A stretch of DNA of 34,708 nt from JAKVCB01 sp963578605 (GCA_963578605.1 CAUZEA010000060.1:1-34708); one strand, 5' to 3'; counted from the stretch's first letter, positions 16,318 to 25,812 are shown. Program-made: numbers and translations. The notes: generated from the letters alone by a model not told the origin.

Positions 16318-18888
16318 ATGACATACCACGCAAAGTCAAACCTGCAAGACAGGCAATTTTCCATGTCCGCAAGAATCCTTTCTCAAAGGCAAAGTTCCAT
16401 AAACCCCCCAGTCAAGTTGTGGCAAAACCTGGAGGTAGGTTCCGGAATCGTGCGCATTCTCGTGTTGCTGGTAATTTCCGGGGCAACGACAACCAATCTG
16501 GTGGCTTCCTCGCCACGGTTAAGTTCGATTTCGCCACACGGCGTGCAACGCGGCGAAGAACACATCCTCACCTTTGCAGGTTCGAATCTCACCGATGCCC
16601 AAGAGGTTTGGTTCTACGACCAAGGGCTGGAAGTTACCGAGTTGAAGGTTGAGGATCAAGCGGTCAAAGTGACGGTGAAGGTCGCCGGCGATTGTCGGCT
16701 GGGAGAACACCTTGCCCAAGTGAGGACTGCCAGCGGCATCTCGGATTTTCGCACGTTTTGGGTTGAAGCTTTGCCCCCGGTAGCGGAACAGGAGCCGAAC
16801 GGCGATTTTTCCCAGCCGCAAGCGGTGGCCTTGAATTCGGTCGTGGTTGGCGACGTGGGTAATGAAGACGTCGACTACTACGTGATCGAGGCTCAGAAGG
16901 GGCAGCGGATCTCCGCAGAAATCGTCGCCATCAGGCTGAAAGATGCCTTGTTTGATCCGTACGTAGCGATCCTGAACGATCGGCGTTTTGAGTTGTCGGC
17001 CCGTGACGACACGGCCTTGGCATTGCAAGATGCCTTTGCGTCGACCATCGCCCCGGAGGATGGCAAATACATCATCGAAGTTCGTGAAGCGGCGTATGGA
17101 AGTGGCAACCGTTATCGCTTGCATCTCGGCACGTTTCCCCGCCCCACGATTACCTATCCCGCCGGTGGCAAGCTTGGCGAGGCAACGGAAGTTCGCTTTC
17201 TCGGTTTGCCTGGCCAGGAATTCACACAAGAACTTACTCTGCCACCCGAGTCGCCCAGGGAGTTTGGCGTTTTCTGCCACGATGACGGCGGTATTTCTCC
17301 CTCCCCCTGTGCTTTTCGGCTCTACGAACACGGAAACGCGTTTGAGGAAGAACCGAACGACACTGTGGAGCAGGGGACCCCGGTTGAATTGCCGCTGGCC
17401 TTCAACGGAATCATCCAGGCCAAAGGAGATGTCGATCACTTTCGTTTTACGGCAAAAAAAGGCCAGACCTTTGAGATTGAATGCTACGCACGTCGAGTCC
17501 GTTCGGCACTCGACCCGGTAATGCACTTGATGCAGGCCGATGGGAAGGTGGTGACCAGTAACGACGATTCCCGTGGACCCGACAGCTACTTTCGCTGGGA
17601 TGTTCCGGAAGATGGCGACTATGTGCTCCAAATACACGACCACCTCCGCAACGGGGGACCCGATTTCGTCTATCGGATCGAGCTGCAACCGGTGGCACCT
17701 GTGCTCACATTGGGAATTCCCCGCATCGAGCGCAACGGCCAATATCGGCAGCAGATATACGTGGCCCGTGGCAACCGTTTTGGCACATTAGTCTCCGCCG
17801 ATCGTACGAACTTTAGCGGTGATATTCTGCTCGAAGGTGACAACCTTCCTGCCGGAATCACGATGCATGCTGAACCAATGCCGGCTAACATGAGTTCCAT
17901 ACCGGTTGTTTTTGAAGCTGCGGCGGATGCTGCGATCGGCGGAAAGTTGATTGAGTTCAAAGCCCGCCACGCCGATCCCAAGCAAAACCTGCAGGGGCAA
18001 TTCCGGAACCGGGCAGACTTTGTGATCGGCCCTCCGAACCAAACGGTTTTTCGGTCGAAGGAAGTTGAAAAGCTGGCAGTCGCCGTGTTGGAAGAATTGC
18101 CTTTCACCTTGGAAATTGTTCAGCCGCAAGTGCCCCTTGTCAGAAATGGCTCGATGCAACTCAGGATTGTGGCCAATCGCAAGGAAGGTTTCGAGGCGTC
18201 GATTAACGTACAACTCCCGTTTCGGCCGCCCGGAGTGGGAGCGGCCAACTCGGTGACGATCCCGGAAAAACAAAACGAAGTCCTCTATCCCCTGAATGCC
18301 AACGACAACGCTGGCATTAAAAAGTGGCGGATCTACGCTCTCGGATCTGCCGATGTCAATGGTACGGCATGGGTTTCTTCACAGCTGGCAACCTTGGAGA
18401 TCGTTGAACCATTCGTCACGTTCGAGGTGCAACGAACCGCCTGTGAACAAGGTGAAGAAGCACAGGTCTACTGCAAGCTCAACCACCACACCCCTTTTGA
18501 AGGCGAGGCGAAGGTCGAATTGCTGGGTCTGCCCGCCAAGGTATCGACGATCGAATCGCTCGGGTTCAACCAGCAGACCGGGGAATTGACTTTTCCGGTG
18601 ACCACCGTTGCCGACAGCCCGGTAGGCAAGCACAAGGGCCTGTTTTGCCAGGTGACGATCGTGCAGCATGGCGAACCGATCGTGAGTCGCGCCGGCGGAA
18701 CTGAACTGCAGATTGACAAGCCCCTGCCTGCGCCGGTTGAACAACCGGCCGCACCCGAACTGGAAAAGCCCGAACTGGAAAAGAAGGTCGAGGTGGCTCA
18801 GCAGGAGGAGCCTCCCAAACCGCTCTCACGACTTGAAAAGCTACGTTTGGCCTATCAGCAACGACTCGCAGCCAGGGCAGGGCAGTGA
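16318..18888 (+). CDS. Exported IPT-like/PPC-domain protein
   Basis: Second operon gene; 856 residues from ATG 16318. A hydrophobic signal (IVRILVLLVISGATTTNLVAS) lies about residues 41-61. A later in-frame ATG at 16363 would give a shorter leader with ACAGG upstream, so the exact start is open. After the signal comes an IPT/TIG-like Ig fold (ISPHGVQRGEEHILTFAGSNL). Two bacterial pre-peptidase C-terminal (PPC) domains follow, each opening with an E-P-N-x-D-like motif: EQEPNGDFSQPQAV and EEEPNDTVEQGTPVEL. More beta-sandwich domains fill residues about 470-790. The C-terminus is Pro/Glu/Lys-rich, with PELEK encoded twice in a perfect 15-bp tandem (18764-18793), and ends in a basic helix. I see no catalytic motif, so a binding or scaffold role at the cell surface is likely. 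It lies 68 bases before the DUF1549/DUF1553 gene. Confidence 0.85.
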   Translation: MTYHAKSNLQDRQFSMSARILSQRQSSINPPVKLWQNLEVGSGIVRILVLLVISGATTTNLVASSPRLSSISPHGVQRGEEHILTFAGSNLTDAQEVWFYDQGLEVTELKVEDQAVKVTVKVAGDCRLGEHLAQVRTASGISDFRTFWVEALPPVAEQEPNGDFSQPQAVALNSVVVGDVGNEDVDYYVIEAQKGQRISAEIVAIRLKDALFDPYVAILNDRRFELSARDDTALALQDAFASTIAPEDGKYIIEVREAAYGSGNRYRLHLGTFPRPTITYPAGGKLGEATEVRFLGLPGQEFTQELTLPPESPREFGVFCHDDGGISPSPCAFRLYEHGNAFEEEPNDTVEQGTPVELPLAFNGIIQAKGDVDHFRFTAKKGQTFEIECYARRVRSALDPVMHLMQADGKVVTSNDDSRGPDSYFRWDVPEDGDYVLQIHDHLRNGGPDFVYRIELQPVAPVLTLGIPRIERNGQYRQQIYVARGNRFGTLVSADRTNFSGDILLEGDNLPAGITMHAEPMPANMSSIPVVFEAAADAAIGGKLIEFKARHADPKQNLQGQFRNRADFVIGPPNQTVFRSKEVEKLAVAVLEELPFTLEIVQPQVPLVRNGSMQLRIVANRKEGFEASINVQLPFRPPGVGAANSVTIPEKQNEVLYPLNANDNAGIKKWRIYALGSADVNGTAWVSSQLATLEIVEPFVTFEVQRTACEQGEEAQVYCKLNHHTPFEGEAKVELLGLPAKVSTIESLGFNQQTGELTFPVTTVADSPVGKHKGLFCQVTIVQHGEPIVSRAGGTELQIDKPLPAPVEQPAAPELEKPELEKKVEVAQQEEPPKPLSRLEKLRLAYQQRLAARAGQ

Positions 18889-18956
18889 TCATGTTCCTTT
18901 TCCCAACCGTACCCGAAAACCTGGCGAGCTGACCTGCCGTGCGCACCCGACCCACC

Positions 18957-21392
18957 ATGCACAAAGCGTTATTTTTACCGGCGATCTACCTTGTGAGTTC
19001 CTGGCTCAGCGGAGCTGCCTGGGCAACGGAAGCCCCTGCTTTGCGCGCCCTGCATGTTTATCCACGCGACGTACAAATGACCTCGTCGCGAGATCGCCAG
19101 TCGCTACTGGTGCAAGCCGAGTATGAGAACGGCATTACGCGGGATGTGTCGACCGAGGCGACGTGGGTCCTTTCTGACCCGGCAATTGCGCGGATCGAGG
19201 GCAATGTACTGTACCCGCTGTCCGATGGAACGGGAGAACTGGTGGTGGCCTATGCGGGGCATGAGACCCGGATCCCGGTAGTGGCTCGTGACACGGCCAC
19301 GAGCCTCCCGATAAGTTTTCGGGTTGACGTAATGCCTGTTTTCATGAAAACAGGATGCAATACGGGAAGTTGTCACGGTGCTGCCCGAGGTAAAGACGGG
19401 TTTCGCTTATCGTTGTTTGGTTTCGACCCCGCGGGAGACTACTTTCGCTTGACACGGGAGATCAGCGGGCGGCGGATAAACCTTGCCGAACTGCACGAGA
19501 GTTTATTTTATAAGAAAGGGACCGGGCAGGTACCGCACACCGGTGGCAAACGTTTTGACACCGAAAGCGAATATGCAAAAATACTCGTTCGTTGGCTGGA
19601 AGCGGGTGCTCCCGATGATCAGGGCGAAGTGCCCCAAGTGACGGCGGTCGAAATCTACCCTGAACATGCTGTTCTGGATGGGCTTGGAGCTAACCAGGCG
19701 ATCAATGTTCGAGCGAAATACTCGGACGGAACCGATCGTGACGTGACCACCCTGGCTTACTTCATGTCCAACAACGACAACTCGGCAACGATTGATCAAG
19801 CCGGGCTTGTTACGGCCCAAAACCGTGGTGAATCGTTCATAATGGTCCGCTTTGGAACGCATACCGAGGGGTCGCATTTCATCACCTTACCCAAAGACCT
19901 GAAGTTCCAGTGGCAGGAAGTGCCGGCAAATAATTACGTCGACGAACTGATGTTCAAGAAATTCAAGAAGCTCTGCATCCAACCCTCTGAACTTTGCACC
20001 GATGAGCGATTTTTGCGGCGTGCCTCGCTCGATATTGCCGGTGTTTTGCCAACGGTTGAGCAGTATGAAGAATTTCTCGCCGATCCCGATTCGCACAAAC
20101 GGGAGAAACTTGTCGACGAATTGCTCAGCCGCAAGGAATTCGTCGAAATGTGGGTCATGAAATGGGCTGAACTCCTGCAGATTCGCACCACGCGCGAGAT
20201 CAGCTACAAGGCCATGCTCCGTTATTACAACTGGCTACAGGAACGAATCGCCAACGATGTTCCGATGGATCAAATGGTTCGGGAACTTTTAGGGGCCAGT
20301 GGCGGCACTTTCACCAACGGGGCAACCAACTACTATCAGAACGAAACCAACACGCTGAAGATTGCCGAAAACGTCGCCCAGGTCTTTATGGGAATGCGTG
20401 TTCAGTGTGCACAGTGCCATAACCATCCATTCGATCGCTGGACGATGAACGATTACTATGCGTTTGCGTCCTTCTTTTCCCAAATTGGCCGTAAACAAGC
20501 TGAGGACCCCCGCGAACGTATTATCTTCAATTCCGAAAGTGGTGAAGTCAATCACCCGATCGGTGGCCGCCAGATGAAGCCCAAATTCCTGGGCGGTGCC
20601 GAGCCTGATCTGCAGGGAAAAGATCGGCGCGTTGCCCTGGCCGATTGGCTTGCCTCGCCCGAGAACCCCTACTTTGCCACCAATCTGGCAAATATTGTGT
20701 GGGCCCACTTTTTTGGTCGGGGCATAATTCACGAAGTCGACGACGTGCGAATCAGTAACCCGCCTGTCAACAAAGAACTACTGGAAGCCTTGGGGCGGAA
20801 GTTTACGGAATACCAATACGATTTCAAAAAACTGGTTCGCGACATTTGTGTCTCGCGCACTTATCAGTTGGGAACGCAGACGAATGAGACCAATGCCAAC
20901 GATATACGTAATTTTTCCCATGCCTCGCTCCGCCGCGTACGAGCCGAAGTGCTACTTGATATCGTCAGCTACGTTACCGATACGAAAAATAAATTTCAGG
21001 GACTTCCCGCCGGCGCGCGTGCTGTTCAAATCGCAAATGGCAATACCAGCACCTACTTTCTCACCACCTTTGGGCGCGCCGAACGAGGGTCCGTCTGTTC
21101 CTGTGAAGTCAAAATCGAGCCGAATCTTTCCCAGGCACTCCATTTACTCAATGGCGATACCGTGCACCAAAAGATCCAGACAGGAAACCTTGTCGGCAAG
21201 AGGCTTGAAGAAGGCAAGTCCTCTGAAGAGATCGTTGAAGAACTCTATATTCGTTGTTTGACACGTCGTCCTACCGACAAAGAGAAACAAGAGTTACAGG
21301 TGATCCTGGCAGCCGAAGAAGAACAAAAGCTAGCCCTTGAAGATGTGTTCTGGGGGGTGCTCAATGCGCGCGAGTTCTTGTTCAACCACTAA
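18957..21392 (+). CDS. DUF1549/DUF1553 (PSD1-type) exported protein with Ig-like domains and haem-like motifs
   Basis: Third operon gene; 811 residues. Signal peptide MHKALFLPAIYLVSSWLSGAAWA; I prefer ATG 18957 to the GTG six codons earlier because it begins the signal. An Ig-like (BIG2-type) domain follows (YENGITRDVSTEATWVLSDP). Residues 134-140, CNTGSCH, form a C-x4-C-H variant of a cytochrome c site, common in this family. A second Ig-like repeat (KYSDGTDRDVTTLAYFMS) comes before the DUF1549 domain (YVDELMFKKFKK, RRASLDIAGVLPT). CAQCHNHPFDRW, with C484, C487 and H488, is a standard C-x2-C-H haem-binding pattern. DUF1553 runs to the end (LADWLASPENPYFATNLANIVW, RPTDKEKQELQ). Function is unproven; periplasmic haem chemistry with the DUF1501 partner is the usual inference. 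Confidence 0.92.
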   Translation: MHKALFLPAIYLVSSWLSGAAWATEAPALRALHVYPRDVQMTSSRDRQSLLVQAEYENGITRDVSTEATWVLSDPAIARIEGNVLYPLSDGTGELVVAYAGHETRIPVVARDTATSLPISFRVDVMPVFMKTGCNTGSCHGAARGKDGFRLSLFGFDPAGDYFRLTREISGRRINLAELHESLFYKKGTGQVPHTGGKRFDTESEYAKILVRWLEAGAPDDQGEVPQVTAVEIYPEHAVLDGLGANQAINVRAKYSDGTDRDVTTLAYFMSNNDNSATIDQAGLVTAQNRGESFIMVRFGTHTEGSHFITLPKDLKFQWQEVPANNYVDELMFKKFKKLCIQPSELCTDERFLRRASLDIAGVLPTVEQYEEFLADPDSHKREKLVDELLSRKEFVEMWVMKWAELLQIRTTREISYKAMLRYYNWLQERIANDVPMDQMVRELLGASGGTFTNGATNYYQNETNTLKIAENVAQVFMGMRVQCAQCHNHPFDRWTMNDYYAFASFFSQIGRKQAEDPRERIIFNSESGEVNHPIGGRQMKPKFLGGAEPDLQGKDRRVALADWLASPENPYFATNLANIVWAHFFGRGIIHEVDDVRISNPPVNKELLEALGRKFTEYQYDFKKLVRDICVSRTYQLGTQTNETNANDIRNFSHASLRRVRAEVLLDIVSYVTDTKNKFQGLPAGARAVQIANGNTSTYFLTTFGRAERGSVCSCEVKIEPNLSQALHLLNGDTVHQKIQTGNLVGKRLEEGKSSEEIVEELYIRCLTRRPTDKEKQELQVILAAEEEQKLALEDVFWGVLNAREFLFNH

Positions 21393-21466
21393 TTCCAGTC
21401 TCGCGAGCCGCGAGTCACAATCTGCAACTGAAATCTCCTGCTGCCAAATTCCGCGAGTTAGAACGT

Positions 21467-23815
21467 ATGTGCCCAAATTGCGGGAGTATTAGAATTCTCT
21501 GCTTCGCAGCCTGGCTCCGCGTCGTCAGCAGTATCCCGGTGGTGGTAGTTTGTTTGCAGTTGGGGCTGCCTGTCGGCGAGACCCTTGCTGCTGATGCCCC
21601 GCCGCAGATCACCTACGACGACCATATTCTGCCCATCTTTCGCCAGAAATGTCTCAGTTGTCACAATCTTGATAAGAAAAGGGGCGATCTGGACCTGGGT
21701 AACTACACCAGCCTCATGCAGGGAGGCAGCTCGGGAGAAGTGGTCGTGCCGGGTGACTCTGACAGCAGCTACCTCTACCTGCTGGTGACTCACGAAAGCG
21801 AGCCGGCCATGCCACTCGACTCGCCGAAAATCCCTGCCGAGATGATTGAAAAAATCGGGCAGTGGATCGATGGAGGATTGCTGGAGAACACAGGTAGCAC
21901 GGCACAGGTCAGCAAAAAGCCCAAGCAGAGCTTTGCCCTGGCAGCTCCCTCCAACGAGAGACCTGAAGTTGTGCCCATGCCGCCACGGCTCAGTCTGGAG
22001 CCGGTTTCCCATACCCCAGGCACGACTGCAGTGAGCGCGCTGGCGACCAATCCCTGGTCCCCGTTGCTCGCGGTGGCCGGCCAGCGGCAGGTGCTGCTTT
22101 ACGATACGCAAAAGTCAGAATTGATTGGTATCCTGCCCTTTCCCGAAGGCGTCGCCGAGGTGCTCCGTTTCAGTCGCAACGGCAGTCTGCTGCTGGCGGG
22201 TGGTGGGCGTGGTGCGACCAGTGGGCAGGTGGTGGTTTGGGATGTGCATACGGGCGAACGTGTTTTTGAGATTGGCGATGAGCTCGACACGGTCCTGGCT
22301 GCCGATATCAGCTCCGATCAAACCCTGATTGCCCTCGGGGGACCACAACGCGTGGTCCGTGTCTTTTCCGTCGAATCGGGTGAAAAGCTGTATGAAATTC
22401 GCAAACACACCGACTGGATCTGCGCCCTGGAATTCAGTCCTAACGGCGTGTTGTTAGCGACGGCTGATCGCAATGGTGGGCTCTTTGTCTGGGAAGGGTG
22501 GACCGAACGAGAGTACCTCACGCTCAAAGGCCATTCCGCGACTGTGGCCGGTCTTTCCTGGCGGTCTGACTCCAATGTCCTGGCATCTGGGAGTGAAGAT
22601 GGGTCGATTCGGCTTTGGGAAATGGAAAACGGTGGACAAATCAAGAAATGGGATTCCCATGGGGGGGTGGCCTCGCTTCAGTTTACCCGCGATGGTCGCA
22701 TACTCACTTGCGGTCGCGATGGACATGTGCGGCTGTGGGATCAAGATGCAAAACAATTGAGCGACGTCAGTGGGTTCGGAGATCTCGCGGTGGAAGTCGC
22801 GTTTTGTAACGAAACCGACCAGATGATTGCCGGGGATTGGACCGGTGCGATTCGCGTCTGGAAAGCTGGTGACGGTCAGGCGATGAATGAATTGTCTGCG
22901 AATCCTCCCACGCTTGCCGAGCGGCTCGATAACGCCAAACAGGAGCTCTCCGCCTCCGAGGTCGAAGCGCAGTCGGCCGCTGAGACCTATCGGCTGGCAA
23001 CGTTGGCGGCCAATGAGGCCACCGCAAATCACCTAAAAGCCCAAGAATCACTTCGGCAACTCCAGCAGCAGAAGCAAACCTGGCAGGCAGATGTTGTGAC
23101 GTTGAAAAACAAGCTTGACGTTGCCGCCAATGATTACGAAGTTGCTGAGAAAAGAGCCGAAGTACTGATACAGGCCGTGCCGGCGCTGGCCGAAGCCGCC
23201 ACCCAGGCAGAAACTGCCGCCAAGGCACTTCTTGACGACGCGGAGTTGCTGGAGGCGACCACCAGGCTCCGCCAGTCCCATCGGTTGCGGGCTGAGGAGT
23301 TGGCGGCGCTGGAGCAATCAAAACCGGACCGATCCCAGGCGCTCTCTTCTTTTAGGGACCAGGTCAGTGCAACCGAACAGAAGATCGGTGCGTTGACCAC
23401 TACAATTTCGGCTGCCGAACAACAACAGGAAGCGACTGCCCAGGTTGCCAAATCGGCTGGAGAAAAAATGGCAGCGAGCCAGCAAACGAGTGAACTTGCC
23501 GGGGCTGCCCGAAGCAAATCGCAGCAACACGTGACCCACTGGGAAAACGAAATTGCGTTTGTTACCCAGTTAAATCGCCTGGTTGCAGAACACGTGACCT
23601 CCCGAGAAACGGTTTTGGAGCGTGAGCGTGGCCATGCCGAAGCTGTCGCCAAGGTCGAGGTGGCCAAACAAGCTGCCACTGCAGCCCAAGCTGCGTTAAC
23701 CGAGGCCGAGGAAGAACTTGCTCGAATTGCCCGCGAGATTGCGATTTCCAAGGGTATCCAGGAGCCAGCTGGTTCTCCGGGTCAGGCGGAGCAAGTTTCC
23801 CAAGTCTCGGAATAA
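21467..23815 (+). CDS. Exported cytochrome-type (PSCyt1) plus WD40 propeller protein with long coiled coil
   Basis: Fourth operon gene; 782 residues. A leader with hydrophobic core (SSIPVVVVCLQLGLPVGE) ends near LAADA. The planctomycete cytochrome domain follows: ILPIFRQKCLSCHNLDKKRGDLDL, with C62, C65 and H66 as haem motif, then SEPAMPLDSPKIP, where the methionine is the likely sixth ligand region. Seven WD40-like blades occupy residues about 185-475, for example VLASGSEDGSIRLWEMENG and ILTCGRDGHVRLWDQD, enough for one complete propeller. From about 483 to 780 the sequence is Ala/Glu/Gln-rich with heptad character (LAERLDNAKQELSASEVEAQ), a long coiled coil. The start ATG 21467 has no strong ribosome-binding site. 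It lies 74 bases after the DUF1553 gene and probably forms part of the same periplasmic assembly. Confidence 0.88.
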   Translation: MCPNCGSIRILCFAAWLRVVSSIPVVVVCLQLGLPVGETLAADAPPQITYDDHILPIFRQKCLSCHNLDKKRGDLDLGNYTSLMQGGSSGEVVVPGDSDSSYLYLLVTHESEPAMPLDSPKIPAEMIEKIGQWIDGGLLENTGSTAQVSKKPKQSFALAAPSNERPEVVPMPPRLSLEPVSHTPGTTAVSALATNPWSPLLAVAGQRQVLLYDTQKSELIGILPFPEGVAEVLRFSRNGSLLLAGGGRGATSGQVVVWDVHTGERVFEIGDELDTVLAADISSDQTLIALGGPQRVVRVFSVESGEKLYEIRKHTDWICALEFSPNGVLLATADRNGGLFVWEGWTEREYLTLKGHSATVAGLSWRSDSNVLASGSEDGSIRLWEMENGGQIKKWDSHGGVASLQFTRDGRILTCGRDGHVRLWDQDAKQLSDVSGFGDLAVEVAFCNETDQMIAGDWTGAIRVWKAGDGQAMNELSANPPTLAERLDNAKQELSASEVEAQSAAETYRLATLAANEATANHLKAQESLRQLQQQKQTWQADVVTLKNKLDVAANDYEVAEKRAEVLIQAVPALAEAATQAETAAKALLDDAELLEATTRLRQSHRLRAEELAALEQSKPDRSQALSSFRDQVSATEQKIGALTTTISAAEQQQEATAQVAKSAGEKMAASQQTSELAGAARSKSQQHVTHWENEIAFVTQLNRLVAEHVTSRETVLERERGHAEAVAKVEVAKQAATAAQAALTEAEEELARIAREIAISKGIQEPAGSPGQAEQVSQVSE

Positions 23816-23893
23816 CGGCTTCCGCCCAATTCTCACCAAGGCCCTGGCCTCAGATCAGTTTGCACCAATCAAGTCGATCGATTACTTTGCCCC

Positions 23894-23899
23894 AGGAGG
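23894..23899 (+). promoter_or_regulatory. Shine-Dalgarno sequence deciding a TTG start
   Basis: AGGAGG ends 9 bases before the TTG at 23909. The nearest ATG, at 23917, is in another frame that soon stops, so this site supports TTG as the start of the following DUF1559 gene. Confidence 0.7.
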
Positions 23900-23908
23900 C
23901 CCGCACCA

Positions 23909-24946
23909 TTGCCACTATGGACCATCACGAAGATTGCTCATGTTCTTCGGCGTTTGCTCGATGGGGATCCTCTGCGACGTCCGCTTGGGTGGTTTTCCCT
24001 CCCACGACCCGTTGTCAAACAGAAATTTAAGCGCTGCGCTCAGTCCTCGCACGGTTGGACGGTGGTTGAAGTCGTAATCGTAGTCATCTTGATTGGCATT
24101 TTGCTGGCACTACTGCTGCCGGCCTTGCAATCGGCACGCGAGTCACAGCGGCTGGCCCTTTGCACTCATAAAATGCAGCGTCTGATTGCCGCAGTTCACA
24201 GCTACGAGATGGCCGAGCAGAGGTTTCCGCCCGGTACCATCAACGACACAGGACCGATCGAGAACCTTCCCCGAGGAAAACATATTGGTTGGATTGCCCG
24301 GTTGTTGCCAAACATCGACCAGCAGGTGGCCTACGACAACCTTGATTTGTCGGCAAGTGCCTACGCCCCGGTCAACTATACGACCCGGCAGTTGACCATT
24401 GCAGCACTTATTTGCCCTGCAGACGTCAACTTGATGATGGGTCTTTCCAGTTACACAGCCAGTCATCACGATCGGGAAGCACCGATTGCGTCGGATAACA
24501 ACGGTGTCTTTTTTCTGAATGATTCTCTCTCGTACGATGACTTGCAGGATGGAGCAGCGTACACGATTTTTTTGAGTGAGAAGTGTACTGATGTGCTGCG
24601 CGATCTTGGCTGGTTGTCTGGTACGCCAGGGACGTTGCGGAATGCCGGCCTGACATTGAGTCACCAACGCTACCAGGCAGGAGCGAACGCGTCGGTTGCC
24701 CCCTGGTTAGAGATCAATGCGGTCGAGGAAGAGAACCCCGATGTGTTGGCCTGTCGCTTGAAAGGGGGCAATCCCAAAGAACCTTTTTACGTCGGTGGCT
24801 TTGGGAGCTACCACGTATCTGGGGCAAATTTTGCCATGGGGAATGGGGCCGTAAAATTCCTGACCGACGACATCTCCATGAAGCTGTTGAGCCAACTTGC
24901 CAACCGTTACGATGGCAAGGTGGTAAGTGCCGAGCAGGATCCATGA
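23909..24946 (+). CDS. Atypical DUF1559 prepilin-like protein
   Basis: 345-residue DUF1559-type protein with unusual features. The prepilin cleavage context is HG followed by WTVVEVVIVVILIGILLALL, so tryptophan rather than phenylalanine would be +1, with glutamate kept at +5. The leader before the cleavage glycine is 49 residues long and basic (FKRCAQSSHG), far longer than the 8 residues of the paralogue at 12197. The segment LLPALQSARESQRLALCTHK corresponds to the family's AVQSAREAARR block. The C-terminal block is GSYHVSGANFAMGNGAVKFL, with G-N-G in place of A-D-G. No ATG exists in frame before the helix; TTG 23909 is supported by AGGAGG. It starts 93 bases after the WD40 gene and may be the last gene of the operon, since a strong terminator follows at 25066. 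Confidence 0.86.
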   Translation: MPLWTITKIAHVLRRLLDGDPLRRPLGWFSLPRPVVKQKFKRCAQSSHGWTVVEVVIVVILIGILLALLLPALQSARESQRLALCTHKMQRLIAAVHSYEMAEQRFPPGTINDTGPIENLPRGKHIGWIARLLPNIDQQVAYDNLDLSASAYAPVNYTTRQLTIAALICPADVNLMMGLSSYTASHHDREAPIASDNNGVFFLNDSLSYDDLQDGAAYTIFLSEKCTDVLRDLGWLSGTPGTLRNAGLTLSHQRYQAGANASVAPWLEINAVEEENPDVLACRLKGGNPKEPFYVGGFGSYHVSGANFAMGNGAVKFLTDDISMKLLSQLANRYDGKVVSAEQDP

Positions 24947-25065
24947 TAGCCGCGGCCTGATGGCATGGGAGTTGATGGAAACTTCCAGGGCGAAGTTGGC
25001 TTGAGGCACCGCTGTCAAAGTCGCTTCATTCTGGCAACTGCGCCCCATCCTCTGACAAAAAAAAA

Positions 25066-25095
25066 CGAGTGGGTACCCGTTGGGGTTCCCACTCG
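25066..25095. terminator. Strong bidirectional terminator
   Basis: Inverted repeat CGAGTGGG-T-ACCC, loop GTTG, GGGT-T-CCCACTCG, i.e. 12 base pairs with one opposed mismatch. It is flanked by nine A on the left (25057-25065) and, after ACTAC, six T on the right (25101-25106). It lies between the rightward operon ending at 24946 and the leftward PEP-CTERM gene ending at 25153, and can serve both. Confidence 0.9.
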
Positions 25096-25152
25096 ACTAC
25101 TTTTTTCTCGCTAGTCTACCGGTATGGCGTATTGCAGAAAATTCGATTTGCT

Positions 25153-25812
25153 TTAGCTGCGACGCCGGACCAGTCCACTTGCCAATCCACTGAGCAATGT
25201 CAGCAGAGTTAGTGTGGCAGGTTCGGGAGTGGGATCCGATACCACCTCTCCAGTACCCATTGCCACGAAAGACTCGATGACCTGACCGTTGTCAACCAGC
25301 GACGATACCTGGGTTGAGAACGAGACCGTCATGGGGTCGCTCGCATGCAGACCACCCGGCAGCGACTCTGCGTTCATACTGCCGACCCCCGCCAAGAATA
25401 CAAATCCAAAAGAACCATTGATTTCGTCGTAAACGATATCAATTGCATTTTCCAGATCCACATCCAAAAACCAACCATCGAAGTCCACGTTTAGATGGCC
25501 ATCCGAAGCGGTTGCCGAACCACCACCTGAGGCAATCGGACTGACGTTGTTGATTTCAAGATCGGCCGTTAAGTCGCTTGTGAATATAACAGGTTCCTCA
25601 CCCACGACTTGGAAGACGAGCGAGGTCAGCGTGCCAGGGTTGTCTCCATTCAGGTCCGAATCGGTAATCTGTTGCGAGGTGCTGTCGTATTGGATATCGA
25701 GCCCGGTGAATTCGATTTCGATCCGTATAGCTGACACAGGAGCAACGATCATAAAAGATAGTGATAGTGCCACACAAATAGCAGCGATTGTCCTTCTGTT
25801 CCAGGCAGGCAT
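25153..25812 (-). CDS. PEP-CTERM surface protein
   Basis: 219-residue exported protein. MPAWNRRTIAAICVALSLSF begins a signal peptide that continues through MIVAPVSA. The mature part is acidic and beta-rich (IEIEFTGLDIQYDSTSQQ, DLNGDNPGTLTSLVFQVVG, HLNVDFDGWFLDVDLENAID) with a G/S-rich turn, and has no catalytic motif I recognise. The C-terminus is a PEP-CTERM signal: TPEPATLTLLTLLSGLASG followed by LVRRRS. An exosortase would process this tail. The ATG at 25812 is chosen because it starts the signal peptide; the frame is open 66 codons further upstream, but that part has no natural leader. GGAG lies 11 bases before the ATG. It probably has its own transcription unit, ended by the terminator at 25066-25095. 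Confidence 0.85.
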   Translation of the reverse strand: MPAWNRRTIAAICVALSLSFMIVAPVSAIRIEIEFTGLDIQYDSTSQQITDSDLNGDNPGTLTSLVFQVVGEEPVIFTSDLTADLEINNVSPIASGGGSATASDGHLNVDFDGWFLDVDLENAIDIVYDEINGSFGFVFLAGVGSMNAESLPGGLHASDPMTVSFSTQVSSLVDNGQVIESFVAMGTGEVVSDPTPEPATLTLLTLLSGLASGLVRRRS

